NCBI GenBank assembly: GCA_947462865.1
Contig: CANHRW010000030.1
Span: forward strand, 1-14,596
Source: Bacteroidota bacterium
GTDB lineage: Bacteria; Bacteroidota; Bacteroidia; UKL13-3
Reading direction: 5' to 3'
DNA: 14,596 nucleotides
Below, piece by piece: positions 13,676 through 14,596 of this stretch (its first letter is position 1; each line of letters opens with the position of its first letter). The translations under genes and the position numbers were made by a program. Under the pieces are notes generated by a model that did not search any database, was not told where the DNA came from, and saw nothing but the letters and a program-made list of their open reading frames with translations.

Positions 13676-14596
13676 TTATTCTGGTATTAAATCTTGGTTT
13701 CTGTTGTCGTCTTTGCTTTGGCTGGCAAAAGCATCAAAATCAAACAAGAAAGAAAAACGCAAGGTATTGTTTAGTGGGTGGTTTTGGCCAAATGCAACCA
13801 AATAGGATAAATCTAATGCAAATACACTAAACTTTAATCCAGTTCCAAACGTCATGTAGCGCCTGTTTCCTTTGGTTGGACTTTCATGAAAATAACCAGC
13901 TCTCAACGCAAATTGTTTGTCGTACCAGTATTCTAAACCAGCACTGTAATTGATTTCTTTTAATTCTTCAGCAAAGCCGCCTGGTGAATCGTAAAACGAT
14001 TGAATCATTCCCTGAAATACTGGTACATCAGGATCCATGCCAACCTCTATGATACGCTTGTTTTCTCTATCTAAACTGTCATAACCTTGCACCGTTTGTA
14101 AGTAAACAGGGTTGGTTGGTACCATCAATTTACTGGCATCAGCAGCTATAGCTATGGTATTGAATTCATCTATTACCAATTGTCCATATGTGCCCACACG
14201 CAAACTGATAGGTATAAAATTTTGGTATTGTTGGCTGGTGTAAGACATTTTAGAGCCAATGTTGGTGGCTGCTGCCCCAAAACCATAATTCAATTGGTAT
14301 TTTTTACCTTCAATTTTAACTTTGGTTTTGTTTTGGTAATAAGAGGTAATATCTGCAGCATATGAAGTTCCAGCTGCAACTGGTGTTTGTGATTGGTTAA
14401 AGCCTCCAGCTAAGTCTGAACGGATATAACGAAAAGCAATACCTACCGAAAAATGGTCAGACAATTTGGTGGCATACCCCAAATCTAAAGCCAATTCATT
14501 AGGAGTATAATTGCCGGTACTGTTTCCTAAATTGTCTGTAAAATTAATTTGACCCAAAGAAAAATACCTGAGCGAACCTGCTATGGCATCTCTTTC
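13676..14596 (-). CDS. porV: Type IX secretion protein PorV (5' end outside window)
   Basis: About 306 C-terminal residues of an outer-membrane beta-barrel are visible. The frame stays open through the right edge, where it reads ERDAIAGSLRYFSLGQINFT; the true start is therefore outside, and the TTG at 14557 is not a start. PorV (LptO) shows this RDAIAGSLRYFSLG opening and RYIRSDLAGG further on. The alternating pattern of barrel strands, and segments such as GLEYWYDKQFALRAGYFHES, fit a FadL-like 14-strand protein. PorV shuttles CTD-bearing cargo from the SprA translocon to the attachment complex with PorU. In this phylum porU often lies just upstream, which would be off-window. The gene ends 1 base before ispF. 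Confidence 0.93.
   Translation of the reverse strand, partial: ERDAIAGSLRYFSLGQINFTDNLGNSTGNYTPNELALDLGYATKLSDHFSVGIAFRYIRSDLAGGFNQSQTPVAAGTSYAADITSYYQNKTKVKIEGKKYQLNYGFGAAATNIGSKMSYTSQQYQNFIPISLRVGTYGQLVIDEFNTIAIAADASKLMVPTNPVYLQTVQGYDSLDRENKRIIEVGMDPDVPVFQGMIQSFYDSPGGFAEELKEINYSAGLEYWYDKQFALRAGYFHESPTKGNRRYMTFGTGLKFSVFALDLSYLVAFGQNHPLNNTLRFSFLFDFDAFASQSKDDNRNQDLIPE

Noticed and set aside
14555..14557. TTG as the start of porV
   Set aside because: The frame continues upstream to the window edge with residues typical of PorV (RDAIAGSLRYFSLG), so the gene is simply cut off.

Overview
The window is about 14.6 kb of compact, low-GC, ordinary-looking chromosome from a member of the Bacteroidota (Bacteroidetes). 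The evidence is: several promoters of the Bacteroidota type (TTTG, 18-19 bases, TAnnTTTG), A-rich leaders instead of Shine-Dalgarno sequences, a partial porV (a type IX secretion protein confined to this phylum), and lipoprotein and hypothetical families typical of it. I cannot fix the genus; the mix would suit an environmental Chitinophagales/Sphingobacteriales-like bacterium. No gene-free stretch exceeds 300 bases; the longest is about 185 bases, upstream of rpmH.

Layout. Left end, minus strand: initiator tRNA-fMet with its own perfect promoter, then (reading leftwards) a miaE-like tRNA hydroxylase overlapping a small DUF3820 gene. From about 1.07 to 6.76 kb, plus strand: a GT4 glycosyltransferase, the ribosome-assembly GTPases era and der, a strongly expressed small lipoprotein with its own promoter and terminator, rpmH (bL34; 53 codons), and a tight rnpA - yidD - metallo-hydrolase - FeoB-associated Cys-rich membrane peptide cluster. 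A small secreted/membrane protein of unknown function follows. At 7.24-7.28 kb a perfect 17-bp hairpin lies between two convergent genes and serves as a bidirectional terminator. From there to the right end everything is on the minus strand: an SDR-type L-threonine 3-dehydrogenase, a multi-pass GT-C-like membrane protein whose start overlaps the end of a 1067-residue UvrD-type helicase fused to a PD-(D/E)XK nuclease, ispF, and porV, which is cut by the window edge.

How the genes fit together: the left and middle parts are dominated by translation and ribosome functions (initiator tRNA, tRNA hypermodification, Era, Der, bL34, RNase P protein) plus membrane-protein insertion (YidD). The right part joins DNA repair or degradation, isoprenoid synthesis and type IX secretion. 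I found no phage, insertion sequence, CRISPR array or defence island, and I do not see a convincing undescribed multi-gene system. The points most worth a second look are the single-chain helicase-nuclease with a probable Fe-S-type cysteine set, the rpmH terminator that ends at the rnpA start codon, the orphan FeoB-associated peptide, the one-base porV-ispF junction, and the G8 tract inside ispF.
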